From contig JAGXNT010000041.1 in assembly GCA_019894765.1 (NCBI GenBank), positions 55,537 to 119,536 on the forward strand: a stretch of DNA of 64,000 nucleotides, read 5' to 3'. This document shows, one piece after another, positions 26,086 to 34,682 of the stretch (positions are counted from its first letter, which is position 1; each line of letters begins with the position of its first letter). A program made the position numbers and the translations under genes. The DNA comes from Candidatus Heimdallarchaeota archaeon. Its GTDB lineage: Archaea > Asgardarchaeota > Heimdallarchaeia > JABLTI01. A model generated the notes under the pieces. It made no database searches. It saw only the letters and a program-made list of their open reading frames with translations, and was not told the origin of the DNA.

Positions 26086-28794
26086 TCACATATCATCCAA
26101 AACCAAGCCTTCTACAGAGACTTGAGCTTGACTCATCAACTGACCTACAGTTTTGAAGGCCTTTTCAATTTCCTTGTGAACGCTTTTAGTATCTGTGATT
26201 TTTATGAAAGTACCATTTGTTCTATCACAGAATTCCATGAGGATCGCCTCATCGGTTCCAATATCACCAACACTAATGACAACAAGATTCAAAGCGGATT
26301 TCAATTTGGTGATTTTCTTGTTGATCTCATTAGCTGTTCGTCGACTCGAGTTATCCTCTCCATCAGTAAGAAGAACTAACCATCTTTGTGTACCACCAAT
26401 GCTTTCAAGTGAATCTATCGCATCAGCAACAGCATCCCATAAAGCGGTGTTACCATTTGGACGTGTAAGTCGCTTAAGAGTTTCCTGAATTTTTGTTTTA
26501 TTATTTCTTACTGGAGTTGGTTGTAGAATCATACGACTGGTAGTATGGAAAGTAATAACACCAACAGTGTCTTTTTCTTTAATCGCTGTATTAAACAAGT
26601 CTAATGAACCTCGGACAGAAGCTCTATTTCGAGAACCACTCATCGAACCACTGTAGTCAAGAACATATAATACGCTCTTTTGTGTGGTAGCAGTTCCACG
26701 AATAACTTCCAAAGCTTGTCTGATTTCAGCTTGACTTGCGTCATCACCAAGATCACGTTCAACTAATTTTAGTCGTTCAAGGATTTCTTCTTCAAGAAGA
26801 ACATCATTCACAGTTCGGGCACTTTCTAAAGCTTCATTCATGTGTGTTTTCGCACTATGGACATCGTATTGTTCAAGATAAAACATAGCTAAGTTTAGTA
26901 AACTATGAGCAAGTCCTCTTACAAAATCCTCGTCTTTTGCAAGTTTCATTGCATCTTGATAATATCCAAAGGCTAATTTGACGGACCCGAGTTTAAAGTG
27001 TATTAAACCAAGGTTATTCAAACACAACACTCGACCTCGAGTATTGTTTATTTCCTCATTTAGCTTGAGGGCTCGTTCGATGTATTTCTGAGCTTCGTCT
27101 AATTCTCCACTATCTAAAAGGACTAGACCATAGTTATTGTACCTGGAAGCCAATCCAACTTTGTCATCGAGATTTTCAGCAATACCAATTGCTTTTGCAT
27201 AGAAATCTCTAGCTTGGGGAAGATCGCCCCATTCTCGATAGACATTGCCTATATTGTTTAAGCAAACACCAATACCAACTTGGTCTTTGGTTGTTTCAAA
27301 CAGTTTCAGAGCTTTTAAGTAGTTATTAAACGCTAAATCCAGATTTCCCTCGTAGTAATCCGTATTTCCAAACCGCAGAGCCGTCAGTAATCCATCCAGC
27401 GCTTCGTGCAGCCCCATGATTTCTCTCGGTATTGCAACATCTTCATCCAGATCCCTAGAAAGATCTCCAGACCCTACTCGTTTTGAGAAATCAATGAAAT
27501 CTTGGATGGGTTCGACAGTTGCTCTCGAGACACTAACTGAAATAAAGATGATAAGGATTAAAGCAAGCACAAGCAAACCAACTGAAATGAGAATATTATT
27601 TGTACTTCTACCCATAATATCATCACGTAATTGAATTACTGGAGCAAGGATATCTGCTTCTGGAACCATTAATGCTAAAGAATAACCTGAAGCATCAATT
27701 GTATCATAAGAAATGTACCACTTCTCTCCATTCTTTGTGAAGCTTTGCTGATCGTTTCCACCACCTTTCATATCATCAATGATTAATTGAAAAGCAGATT
27801 GCTCACTAATCGGTGTATCAGCCATTTCCAAATTTTGAATCGGAACAAAATCATCGACTAATCCTGGATGTGTTATTGTTGAACCATCACTATCAATTAA
27901 GAACGCATATCCATTCTCACTAACTTCAAGATTCAGAATGCTATCTTGCATTGTAGCTACAGTTATGTCAACACTAACAATTCCTACGAGTGTACCATTG
28001 TCGAAATAGACTGGTCTTCCTGCTGATATAAGCAAACCAACCGGATCAAAATAGGGAGCAATAAAAGCAGTAGTATCGCTGGTATTACTAATTGCCGCGG
28101 GAATCGTATAGAAATCTTCTCCACGTGGATCCCAATCGTCTTCAGGGGGATCAATAATATCATCTTCATCTAAATCTTGTGTCCAAAGCATGCTATCGTA
28201 AGGATAATTCCTGAACAATGAATACGAGGCGTCTGTGAAAGCCATATAAATCCAGACATAATTTGGATTTGCTTCATGCATATTTTCGAACGCAATGTCA
28301 AGGTTTGAGGATGTATCGAGAAGAGTCTGTAATGTTGGATCCCAGTTAAATGGGTCACCGCTTAAGTTATTAGTAATGTAAGTCCGAGGTAAATAATAGC
28401 AACTGGCATCAAAAGAGATGTCTGAATCATAGTCAGCATCATAACCAATCCCTGGAATATTTCTCCCCGTTTGAACAAATTCTAAGTCTTTGTCCCACCA
28501 ATAAGATTGATAGGGTGTTATAGGAATCTTGTCATTAAACAAGTCCTCAGCATAGCTGTCCAACATTGTTACTTCTGCAACAATCTGATCGAGCAGCTCA
28601 TTGATTTTTTGTGACTCATCGGAAGATAACCGCTGAAGATGTGCTAACTCCTCAGTAAGCAATGCATCAGAAGAATCGTTTGTATTATCCCGAGAAACCC
28701 TGCTAATACGAACACTAGAAACAGTGATCATTATTACGGGGGGAACAATAAGCAAAACGATAAAAGTCACCATTATTCTTTCTCTTATACGCAA
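26086..28794 (-). CDS. Cache-HAMP-TPR-vWA membrane protein
   Basis: 902 residues. The order is: membrane helix (8-28); large extracellular double-Cache domain (about 40-390, with IGYDADYDSDIS, GRPVYFDNGTLVGIVSVDIT and GYAFLIDSDGSTITHPG); second helix (about 399-421); HAMP-like helices (about 425-470); five or six TPR units (about 475-690, e.g. GVCLNNIGNVYREWGDLPQA); and a C-terminal von Willebrand A domain (705 to end). The vWA MIDAS is intact: DYSGS, then T in NTALWD and D in LLTDGED. It should sense an extracellular ligand and signal through cytoplasmic TPR and metal-dependent vWA contacts. Between a tandem AbrB gene and a second Cache protein in one operon. I know no characterised protein with this exact order. 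Confidence 0.88.
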   Translation of the reverse strand: MRIRERIMVTFIVLLIVPPVIMITVSSVRISRVSRDNTNDSSDALLTEELAHLQRLSSDESQKINELLDQIVAEVTMLDSYAEDLFNDKIPITPYQSYWWDKDLEFVQTGRNIPGIGYDADYDSDISFDASCYYLPRTYITNNLSGDPFNWDPTLQTLLDTSSNLDIAFENMHEANPNYVWIYMAFTDASYSLFRNYPYDSMLWTQDLDEDDIIDPPEDDWDPRGEDFYTIPAAISNTSDTTAFIAPYFDPVGLLISAGRPVYFDNGTLVGIVSVDITVATMQDSILNLEVSENGYAFLIDSDGSTITHPGLVDDFVPIQNLEMADTPISEQSAFQLIIDDMKGGGNDQQSFTKNGEKWYISYDTIDASGYSLALMVPEADILAPVIQLRDDIMGRSTNNILISVGLLVLALILIIFISVSVSRATVEPIQDFIDFSKRVGSGDLSRDLDEDVAIPREIMGLHEALDGLLTALRFGNTDYYEGNLDLAFNNYLKALKLFETTKDQVGIGVCLNNIGNVYREWGDLPQARDFYAKAIGIAENLDDKVGLASRYNNYGLVLLDSGELDEAQKYIERALKLNEEINNTRGRVLCLNNLGLIHFKLGSVKLAFGYYQDAMKLAKDEDFVRGLAHSLLNLAMFYLEQYDVHSAKTHMNEALESARTVNDVLLEEEILERLKLVERDLGDDASQAEIRQALEVIRGTATTQKSVLYVLDYSGSMSGSRNRASVRGSLDLFNTAIKEKDTVGVITFHTTSRMILQPTPVRNNKTKIQETLKRLTRPNGNTALWDAVADAIDSLESIGGTQRWLVLLTDGEDNSSRRTANEINKKITKLKSALNLVVISVGDIGTDEAILMEFCDRTNGTFIKITDTKSVHKEIEKAFKTVGQLMSQAQVSVEGLVLDDM

Positions 28795-28817
28795 TCTTCA
28801 TTCTCCTGTGTTTTCAT

Positions 28818-29183
28818 TCAAGTTTTTTTATGACCAACAATTACTTTCCCATCAGAAGTTATCAAAACATTGTCACCCTTCTGGATAGCCAAAGGTTGGG
28901 CAACTTCTTTGGGTAAGTTTGTTCTAAGGACCGTATTATTTCGTGTAATATTTCGTTCAACCAGCAATCCGGAGAAAATTTTGAGTTGATTTTTCTTAGG
29001 TAAATATTGTGAACCCTTTTTTCGGAAGAAAAATTGGTTCTGGTGAACATCGAACTCCAAGAGATCGTTTTCAGTTAAAGCTAATTTTTGAACAATTTCT
29101 TTAGGAATATTGAAGTAAAGAAGGTTGTGATTCTCAGTAATGATCAAGTTGATAGTCGAACGTTTAGTCTGTTCTTTATTCAT
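28818..29183 (-). CDS. Tandem AbrB/SpoVT-type DNA-binding protein
   Basis: 121 residues containing two swapped-hairpin AbrB-like units: LLYFNIPKEIVQKLALTEND (about 20-39) followed by LLEFDV, and VLRTNLPKEVAQPLAIQKGD (about 83-102) followed by NVLITSDGKVIVG. Archaeal proteins with this fold are transcription regulators. GGGTG lies 7 nt before the ATG. First gene of an operon with the two Cache proteins (23-nt gap). Two copies of ATAGTANTTTACTA lie 46-79 bp upstream over the promoter and are natural candidates for its own binding sites. Confidence 0.8.
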   Translation of the reverse strand: MNKEQTKRSTINLIITENHNLLYFNIPKEIVQKLALTENDLLEFDVHQNQFFFRKKGSQYLPKKNQLKIFSGLLVERNITRNNTVLRTNLPKEVAQPLAIQKGDNVLITSDGKVIVGHKKT

Positions 29184-29228
29184 CTACCGGCACCCTAAAA
29201 AAACCACTAATCACCCAATAAGATGGAA

Positions 29229-29263
29229 ATATAGTATTTTACTATATTATAGTAGTTTACTAC
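29229..29263 (-). promoter_or_regulatory. Duplicated operator upstream of the AbrB-Cache operon
   Basis: Two 14-bp copies of ATAGTANTTTACTA (29231-29244 and 29249-29262) lie 18 bp apart. The first sits inside a longer palindrome with 8-bp arms ATATAGTA / TACTATAT (29229-29247). The second contains GTAGT-TT-ACTAC. They overlap the AT-rich TATA region. Confidence 0.6.
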
Positions 29264-29316
29264 ATACAGATGAAACGACCGAGTATTTAAATCAATACTT
29301 ACGAAAAAGCGAGTTA

Positions 29317-29982
29317 TTACTTCATGACCAGTTTCATGAATTTATCAAGAAACTCAGGATTTTTCATGAATGCAACTAAGAAGCTTAAATAAATGTTCAA
29401 TTTGTTTACATACTCAATATCTAATTTGGAGTATAAATCAGCGATCTCAGGATTTTCACTAGCTTTACCAATTACTTCTAAAACAACTCCGTCTTTTAAA
29501 ATCGCAAAATCCTTAAACAATTCATAAAATGCTTTATGATCAAAATCAGATTTTTCTAATACTTCGCTGAAAAGAATACCAAGACTCTTTACAAATCCTT
29601 TACCTTCTGGAGTTTCATACCAGCTTGTTTTTCCATCATCAGCTTCTTCATAAAACAAATTAGCAGCGCGACAATAGATTTTCTCACTAATATTGGTTCC
29701 CTTAGTAATACGATAACCAGCTTCCTTGATTAAACCCACTTTCTCCAATTTTTCAATATAACGATAAATAGTTTTAATAGTATAACCATGCATTTGCTTA
29801 TCCTTGTCATAATAGAGATTATGAATGTCTTTTACTGTCATGCATTTCTTTCGAAGTGCTTGCATTATAATATAATAATCTCCTACAACTCTCATTTCCT
29901 CTTTCGTTAAGAATTTGAGTGCTTCTGGTTTAAATGAAAAATAATCCTCTGTCTCTGGTTTCTTGGCTTTCTTCTCGCTCAT
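29317..29982 (-). CDS. Winged-helix transcriptional regulator
   Basis: 221 residues. Residues about 25-105 form a winged helix: LTKEEMRVVGDYYIIMQALR, MTVKDIHNLYYDKDKQMHGY and TIKTIYRYIEKLEKVGLIKE. The C-terminal 110 residues are helical and probably mediate dimerisation or ligand binding. No exact family is assigned; it resembles PadR/ArsR-type archaeal regulators. It is divergent from the first aldo/keto reductase gene, with a perfect inverted repeat in the shared promoter region, so it probably controls that island. Similar-sized helical regulators adjoin the other AKR clusters (40611-41273 and 53569-54243). Confidence 0.8.
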   Translation of the reverse strand: MSEKKAKKPETEDYFSFKPEALKFLTKEEMRVVGDYYIIMQALRKKCMTVKDIHNLYYDKDKQMHGYTIKTIYRYIEKLEKVGLIKEAGYRITKGTNISEKIYCRAANLFYEEADDGKTSWYETPEGKGFVKSLGILFSEVLEKSDFDHKAFYELFKDFAILKDGVVLEVIGKASENPEIADLYSKLDIEYVNKLNIYLSFLVAFMKNPEFLDKFMKLVMK

Positions 29983-30045
29983 AGTTTTTTCACTTTGTGT
30001 CTTTTATATTTATATATTCTTATCAAAGGAAACCTTAATATACTT

Positions 30046-30087
30046 AAGTGTCATGCTAGTGACATATAATGTCACTCATAAGACATT
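30046..30087 (+). promoter_or_regulatory. Operator upstream of the first AKR operon
   Basis: A perfect inverted repeat, GTGACAT-ATA-ATGTCAC (30059-30075), is flanked by further half-sites: GTGTCAT (30048-30054) and GACATT (30082-30087). AT-rich TATA-like sequence lies upstream (30004-30017). Likely target of the divergent winged-helix regulator. Confidence 0.55.
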
Positions 30088-30112
30088 AAAAACACTTTCT
30101 ATGGGATTAAGA

Positions 30113-31246
30113 ATGGAAAACAGAAAATTAGGAAAAACAGGAATAAAAACTTCAATTTTAGGATTTGGTGCAATGAGATTACCTACACTCAAAGTAGGTG
30201 AGAATGCAATAAAGCATGAAGAAGCAATCAAGATTATTCGCAAAGGCATAGATGCTGGAATAAACTATGTTGATACTGCTTACAATTATCATGATGATGA
30301 AAGCGAAATTGTAGTAGGAAAAGCATTGAAAGATGGTTATAGAGAAAAAGTAACCCTGGCAACAAAAGCACCAGTCTGGAAGGATGAGTACAACAAACCA
30401 GAACACTTCGAAGAGCATTTAGATGAACAACTAAAGAAGCTACAAGTCGATATCATTGATGTCTATTTACTCCATGCTTTAAATGAAAAAACATGGAAGA
30501 AAGTCCAAAATTTAAAATTAAATGAACGAGCGGAAGTTGCTAAAAAAGAAGGAAAAATCAAGCATTTAGCATTCTCTTTCCACGATAAACCTGAGATATT
30601 GAAGGAAATCATCGAATCTGGTTATTTTGAGGTAATGTTAGTTCAATACAACATACTCGATAAAGTTAATGAAGAAATGATAAAATTAGCTCATGATAAA
30701 GGACTAGGTGTCGTTATCATGGGTCCAGTTGGTGGAGGAAGATTATCTGGAAATCCACCTGAAGATATGCAAGACTTCTTAACAAAAGGAAGAACCAATT
30801 TAACTGATTTAGCATTACGATTCGTATGGAGTAATCCACATGTCTCAGTAGCTCTCTCTGGAATGGGCTCAGATGAAATGGTTGTTGACAATCTAAAAAT
30901 TGCTTCTGAATTCAAAGAGCTAGATGAGAATGAAAAGAAGAATGTCGAGCAAATTGCTGAGAAAGTCAAAGAGCTAACAGACAACCTCTGCACAAGCTGC
31001 AAATATTGCGAACCATGTCCGAATGAAGTGGCAATATCCTTCATTTTCAGATCACTCATTTATCATGATGTCTATGGTGATGCAGAAAGAGCGAAACTCT
31101 ACTACTCAAAGATTGGGCAACCAGATTGGCCTCCAGGCAAACAAGCAGACGCATGCATAGAATGCGGTGAATGCGAACCAAAATGCCCACAAAAAATACA
31201 TATAATTGAGCAATTAAAGAAATCACACAAAATATTGGCAGGATAA
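30113..31246 (+). CDS. Aldo/keto reductase with C-terminal ferredoxin-like domain
   Basis: 377 residues from ATG 30113. An ORF open further upstream adds 50 hydrophobic residues but crosses the promoter and operator, and all paralogues start at the equivalent of MENRKLGKTG. Catalytic tetrad: Asp and Tyr in DTAYNYHDDES, Lys in LATKAPVW, His in YLLHAL. The C-terminus has two Cys clusters, CTSCKYCEPCP and, 65 residues later, CIECGECEPKCP, each suited to a [4Fe-4S] centre. Members of this family (COG1453-like) are poorly characterised. The Fe-S tail suggests electron exchange with ferredoxin rather than, or besides, NAD(P)H. First gene of a colinear six-gene run. Confidence 0.9.
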   Translation: MENRKLGKTGIKTSILGFGAMRLPTLKVGENAIKHEEAIKIIRKGIDAGINYVDTAYNYHDDESEIVVGKALKDGYREKVTLATKAPVWKDEYNKPEHFEEHLDEQLKKLQVDIIDVYLLHALNEKTWKKVQNLKLNERAEVAKKEGKIKHLAFSFHDKPEILKEIIESGYFEVMLVQYNILDKVNEEMIKLAHDKGLGVVIMGPVGGGRLSGNPPEDMQDFLTKGRTNLTDLALRFVWSNPHVSVALSGMGSDEMVVDNLKIASEFKELDENEKKNVEQIAEKVKELTDNLCTSCKYCEPCPNEVAISFIFRSLIYHDVYGDAERAKLYYSKIGQPDWPPGKQADACIECGECEPKCPQKIHIIEQLKKSHKILAG

Positions 31247-31275
31247 AAGCCAATATTATTTTATTATTTTTGGGG
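31231..31275 (+). terminator. Hairpin at the end of the first AKR gene
   Basis: A 9-bp stem AATATTGGC / GCCAATATT (31231-31257), overlapping the last codons, is followed by ATTTTATTATTTTT. It could terminate or attenuate transcription before the flavoprotein gene, whose GGGGG ribosome-binding site starts just downstream. Confidence 0.6.
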
Positions 31276-31283
31276 GATTCAAT

Positions 31284-31844
31284 TTGAATGAAACAAACAA
31301 GGTAAGAGTATTAGGTATAGTGGGAAGTCCTCGAAGAGGAGGAAACACAGAGCTATTAGTAGATGAAGTGTTAGCAGGAGCAAAGGATGCTGGCGCTGAA
31401 ATAAAGAAGATAATTCTAAATGATTTGAAAATTGGTCATTGTCAAGGATGTAATGCCTGTTCTGAGAATGGACAATGCAAATACAGTGATGATATGGATA
31501 TCATAAATGAAGAAATGAACAAAAGCACAGCATTCGTCTATGGCACCCCTGTCTATTACTGGGGACCCACTGGGATTTTCAAAACATTCTATGATAGATT
31601 ACTAGCAACTTCTCGAAAAGGATTCATCAAAGACAAGAAAGTTGTCTTTGTCGTTCCTTTAGGTGGTTCAGAATCAGTTGCAAGACATACCGTTGGAATG
31701 CTAAAAGATTCTACAAATTATATGAAAGCGACTATTGTGGGTCAAGTAGTTACTCCAGGAACAATGGAAAGAAAAGATCTAGATAACAAACCAGAAGTCT
31801 TACAGAAAGCACGAGATCTAGGAAAAGAACTAGCAAGCAAATAA
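31284..31844 (+). CDS. Iron-sulfur flavoprotein (NADPH-dependent FMN reductase family)
   Basis: 186 residues with a flavodoxin-like fold: VLGIVGSPRRGGNTELLV for FMN phosphate binding, and YGTPVYYWGPTGIFKTFYDR for the isoalloxazine loop. The compact motif CQGCNACSENGQC (C-x2-C-x2-C-x5-C) matches the [4Fe-4S] site of archaeal iron-sulfur flavoproteins, which pass electrons between ferredoxin and FMN. It starts at TTG 31284, with TGGGGGATT ending 5 nt upstream. It follows the Fe-S aldo/keto reductase by 37 nt and is a plausible electron donor for it. Confidence 0.88.
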   Translation: MNETNKVRVLGIVGSPRRGGNTELLVDEVLAGAKDAGAEIKKIILNDLKIGHCQGCNACSENGQCKYSDDMDIINEEMNKSTAFVYGTPVYYWGPTGIFKTFYDRLLATSRKGFIKDKKVVFVVPLGGSESVARHTVGMLKDSTNYMKATIVGQVVTPGTMERKDLDNKPEVLQKARDLGKELASK

Positions 31845-31862
31845 TCAAGGAATGAAATCAAA

Positions 31863-32717
31863 ATGATATATGAGAAATTTGGAGAAAACATCTATGTTAT
31901 GAAAGATGAATTATTTTATGATGTTGTAGTTGGAGCAATAGAACTCCCAACAAAATTAATCATGATAGATACTGGAACAAATCTAAGAAAGATGAAGGAG
32001 TTTAAGGAAAAAGTAGAGGAAGCCACAAAGAAGAAATTTGAAACAGTTTTTATTACACACTATCATGGCGACCACATCATTGGTAACCAACTTTTTTCTG
32101 ATTGCGATATCATTGGTTCGAAATGGACTCTTGAGAGGCTCAATCTTAGCATTCCAAAATGGACTGATGAAGTAATAGAACAAACGAAGAAACGAATTCC
32201 TGATCCCTTAGCTTTAGTAGGTCTAAAATTAACACCTTTGAATAAATCATTTGAAGGTCAAATGGAAATTGTTGATGGTGACGTTCAGGTTATTGTAAAG
32301 CAAACCGGTGGTCATACTAAAGGTTCCTCTTACATTTATTGTCCGAATTACAAGGTTTTATTCGGTGGAGATAATCTTTTCATTGATTCCTATCACTGGG
32401 GTGGAGAAGAGACTTGTGATCCCAATAATTGGATTGCTACTCTCAAAGAGTATCTATCCCTAGATGTTGACTATTATGTTCCAGGTCATGGACCAGTAAG
32501 TGATAAAGAACCACTAAAATACATTCTTGCATTTTTTGAGTTGGTGAAATCAACTATGCTCAAGATGGCATCAGAAGGAAAATCTGAGGAAGAAATTCTC
32601 AAGAAATGTTATAACCTCGATTTCTATCCTATCGACGAAGAAGAGAAAGGGGATGTAGAAATGAAGGAAAAGACCCTCAAAAAGTGGTATGATGTTTGGG
32701 TTAATAATAAGAAATGA
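31863..32717 (+). CDS. Metallo-beta-lactamase-fold hydrolase
   Basis: 284 residues. The zinc motif THYHGDHIIG (HxHxDH) lies at about residues 59-68, followed by TGGHTKGSSYIYCP, LFGGDNLFID and PGHGPVSD, so all expected ligands are present. It is related to, but clearly distinct from, the MBL protein at 15838-16734. The substrate is unknown. In an operon with an Fe-S aldo/keto reductase, flavoprotein and VOC protein, a glyoxalase II-like or lactonase-like role is possible but unproven. The gap to the flavoprotein gene is 18 nt. Confidence 0.87.
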   Translation: MIYEKFGENIYVMKDELFYDVVVGAIELPTKLIMIDTGTNLRKMKEFKEKVEEATKKKFETVFITHYHGDHIIGNQLFSDCDIIGSKWTLERLNLSIPKWTDEVIEQTKKRIPDPLALVGLKLTPLNKSFEGQMEIVDGDVQVIVKQTGGHTKGSSYIYCPNYKVLFGGDNLFIDSYHWGGEETCDPNNWIATLKEYLSLDVDYYVPGHGPVSDKEPLKYILAFFELVKSTMLKMASEGKSEEEILKKCYNLDFYPIDEEEKGDVEMKEKTLKKWYDVWVNNKK

Positions 32718-32736
32718 TTAAGAATGTGATTCTAAA

Positions 32737-33759
32737 TTGAGGAAAATTCGATTAGGCAGAACAAATCTAAAAGTCTCTCGAGTTGGAATAGGTGGTATTC
32801 CTCTTCAAAGACCCTCGGAAAAAGAAGCAATTGAAGTTGTTCAACATGCTCTTGATAACGGAATAAACATTATTGATACTTCGATTGGTTACGGAGAAAG
32901 CGAAATAAGAATAGGTAAAGCAATAGTTGGACGAAGAGATGATGTCATAATAATCACTCGAACTAGTGTTACAGATGGAAAACGCATGACAGAGCATTTA
33001 GAAAAAAGCATGAAGCAATTACAAACTGATTTTATTGATATTTATGAGATGCATAACATTAGTACTGCCGAAGAATATGATGAAGTAATCGCTGAGGGAG
33101 GATCATTAGAAGCAATGCTAAAAGCTAAAGAGCAAGGAAAAATAGGCTTCCTTGGATTTACTAGTCATTGCATAGAAACCATGCTTAAAGCAGTAAAATC
33201 AGAATTGTTTGATGTAATACTCTTTCCATTTAATTTCGTGAATAATGAAGCAGAGGAAAAACTAGTTCCATTAACTAAGAAGCTCGATATCGGTTTTACA
33301 GCCATGAAGCCTTTTGCTGGTGGGAGACTAGATGATGTAAATCTGGTAATGAAATATCTCCTGCAATTTGATAATGTTGTTCCTGTTCCTGGCGTGGAAA
33401 AGAAGGAAGAAATAGACCAGATTCTACAAATCGTAAACGGTGACTGGGAAATTACATCAACAGATGAACAAAAAATAGCTAATATTCGAAAGGAATTAAG
33501 TGATCCATTTTGCCAATGGTGTGGTTATTGTGCTCCTGGTTGTCCACAAGAAATCTATATGCCTTTAGTTATCAATGCAGAAAGTATGTGGAAACTATGG
33601 CCACATGAATCAAACGTTAAACGATACAAAGATATTCTAGTGGCTGCGAAAACATGCACAGATTATGGGGAATGTGAGGAAAAATGTCCATATAATTTAC
33701 CAGTCAGAGATTTGATGGATGAAGGCATTAAATTTATTGAAAGTAAGTTGGAAATTTAA
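32737..33759 (+). CDS. Aldo/keto reductase-like protein with Fe-S tail; active-site Lys replaced by Arg
   Basis: 340 residues, starting at TTG 32737 (no good ATG alternative). Asp/Tyr are in IIDTSIGYGESE and His in YEMHN, but the position of the catalytic Lys (TK in the paralogues) reads IIITRTSV, i.e. Arg. The C-terminal Cys clusters CQWCGYCAPGCP and CTDYGECEEKCP supply one full [4Fe-4S] motif and one variant with three spaced cysteines plus a distal one. Loss of the Lys suggests altered or lost hydride-transfer chemistry. Fourth gene of the 30.1-35.1 kb run, 19 nt from its neighbour. Confidence 0.87.
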   Translation: MRKIRLGRTNLKVSRVGIGGIPLQRPSEKEAIEVVQHALDNGINIIDTSIGYGESEIRIGKAIVGRRDDVIIITRTSVTDGKRMTEHLEKSMKQLQTDFIDIYEMHNISTAEEYDEVIAEGGSLEAMLKAKEQGKIGFLGFTSHCIETMLKAVKSELFDVILFPFNFVNNEAEEKLVPLTKKLDIGFTAMKPFAGGRLDDVNLVMKYLLQFDNVVPVPGVEKKEEIDQILQIVNGDWEITSTDEQKIANIRKELSDPFCQWCGYCAPGCPQEIYMPLVINAESMWKLWPHESNVKRYKDILVAAKTCTDYGECEEKCPYNLPVRDLMDEGIKFIESKLEI

Positions 33760-33778
33760 TTTTACTTAGGTGATGCTA

Positions 33779-34660
33779 TTGACATATGAAATTAAAACAT
33801 ATCAAGAAGAATTCCTAGAAGATCAATATGAAGTTGGTAAGGAAGCAATTAAGGATTGGTTATTTGAAGCTCAGACTCCAGTTAAATCATTAAGAGAAAC
33901 ATATTCACAACCAGATTTTGATCCAACAACTAGATTTTATGCTTTCAAAGATGATAAAATGATAGGGTATGTTCTTACAAGAGTTTTAGGTGAAATAGAA
34001 GGTGTGATGAAAGCAGATCTCAGTTATCCTCGAGTATTGCCTGGATATAAGGATGCTTTTAATATTCTATATGAGAAGGCAATTGAAGAATTAAAGAAGA
34101 GAGATGTTAAAGTTGTTAGAGCCATTTCCTCAAAACAATGGCCAAATACGGTTGAAGCTTTCGAAAAATTAGGTTTTAAGTATATAGCTGAAGTTTATAG
34201 GATATTTAATTTGGAGCCAAGTAAATTTACTATTGATGGTAAATTAGATATGACTGGAGTCTCAGAATTTAGTCCTGAAACTGATTTTGATGAAGTTGTA
34301 GAATTCTTTGTAAGAACTCGGGGTATGGATGATGATCGAGCACAACATGTCTTAGATATCATAGTGAATGTTTATCCCGAAGAATTCTTTGCGCACATAT
34401 TATTAAGAAGAAATAATCAGATTGTATCACGAGCTGTGTGTACTCGAATGAGTGATGATACTGGGAATTTTTATTTCTTCGGTGATGAAGACTATTTTGA
34501 TAAACCAATTATTACCAAAATGGTTGAAGTATTGAAAGAAAAAGGGATAGAAAATGTGAATGCTTTTCTTACTAAAGACACCCTTACTCAAGAAGGGAAT
34601 CATCTGAAATTAGGTTTCATTAACCATGGGGAAGTCTCCAGATATGAAAAAGAAATTTAG
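33779..34660 (+). CDS. GNAT-type acetyltransferase, possibly tandem
   Basis: About 293 residues. The first GNAT unit includes FYAFKDDKMIGYVLTRVLGE and the acetyl-CoA region VKVVRAISSKQWPNTVEAFE followed by KLGFKY. The second half (DFDEVVEFFVRTRGMDDDRA, then ENVNAFLTKDTLTQEGNHLK and LGF) looks like a second, degenerate GNAT unit. The start is most likely TTG 33779, because AGGTGAT (33768-33774) overlaps the earlier GTG/ATG codons and lies 4 nt from the TTG. The acceptor is unknown. It lies between an aldo/keto reductase and a VOC gene. Confidence 0.8.
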   Translation: MTYEIKTYQEEFLEDQYEVGKEAIKDWLFEAQTPVKSLRETYSQPDFDPTTRFYAFKDDKMIGYVLTRVLGEIEGVMKADLSYPRVLPGYKDAFNILYEKAIEELKKRDVKVVRAISSKQWPNTVEAFEKLGFKYIAEVYRIFNLEPSKFTIDGKLDMTGVSEFSPETDFDEVVEFFVRTRGMDDDRAQHVLDIIVNVYPEEFFAHILLRRNNQIVSRAVCTRMSDDTGNFYFFGDEDYFDKPIITKMVEVLKEKGIENVNAFLTKDTLTQEGNHLKLGFINHGEVSRYEKEI

Positions 34661-34682
34661 GAAAAATATTGAGGTGTGAATT

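Noticed and set aside
29963..30112. N-terminal extension of the first Fe-S aldo/keto reductase
   Set aside because: The 50 extra residues are hydrophobic, cross the promoter and operator, and are absent from all paralogues.
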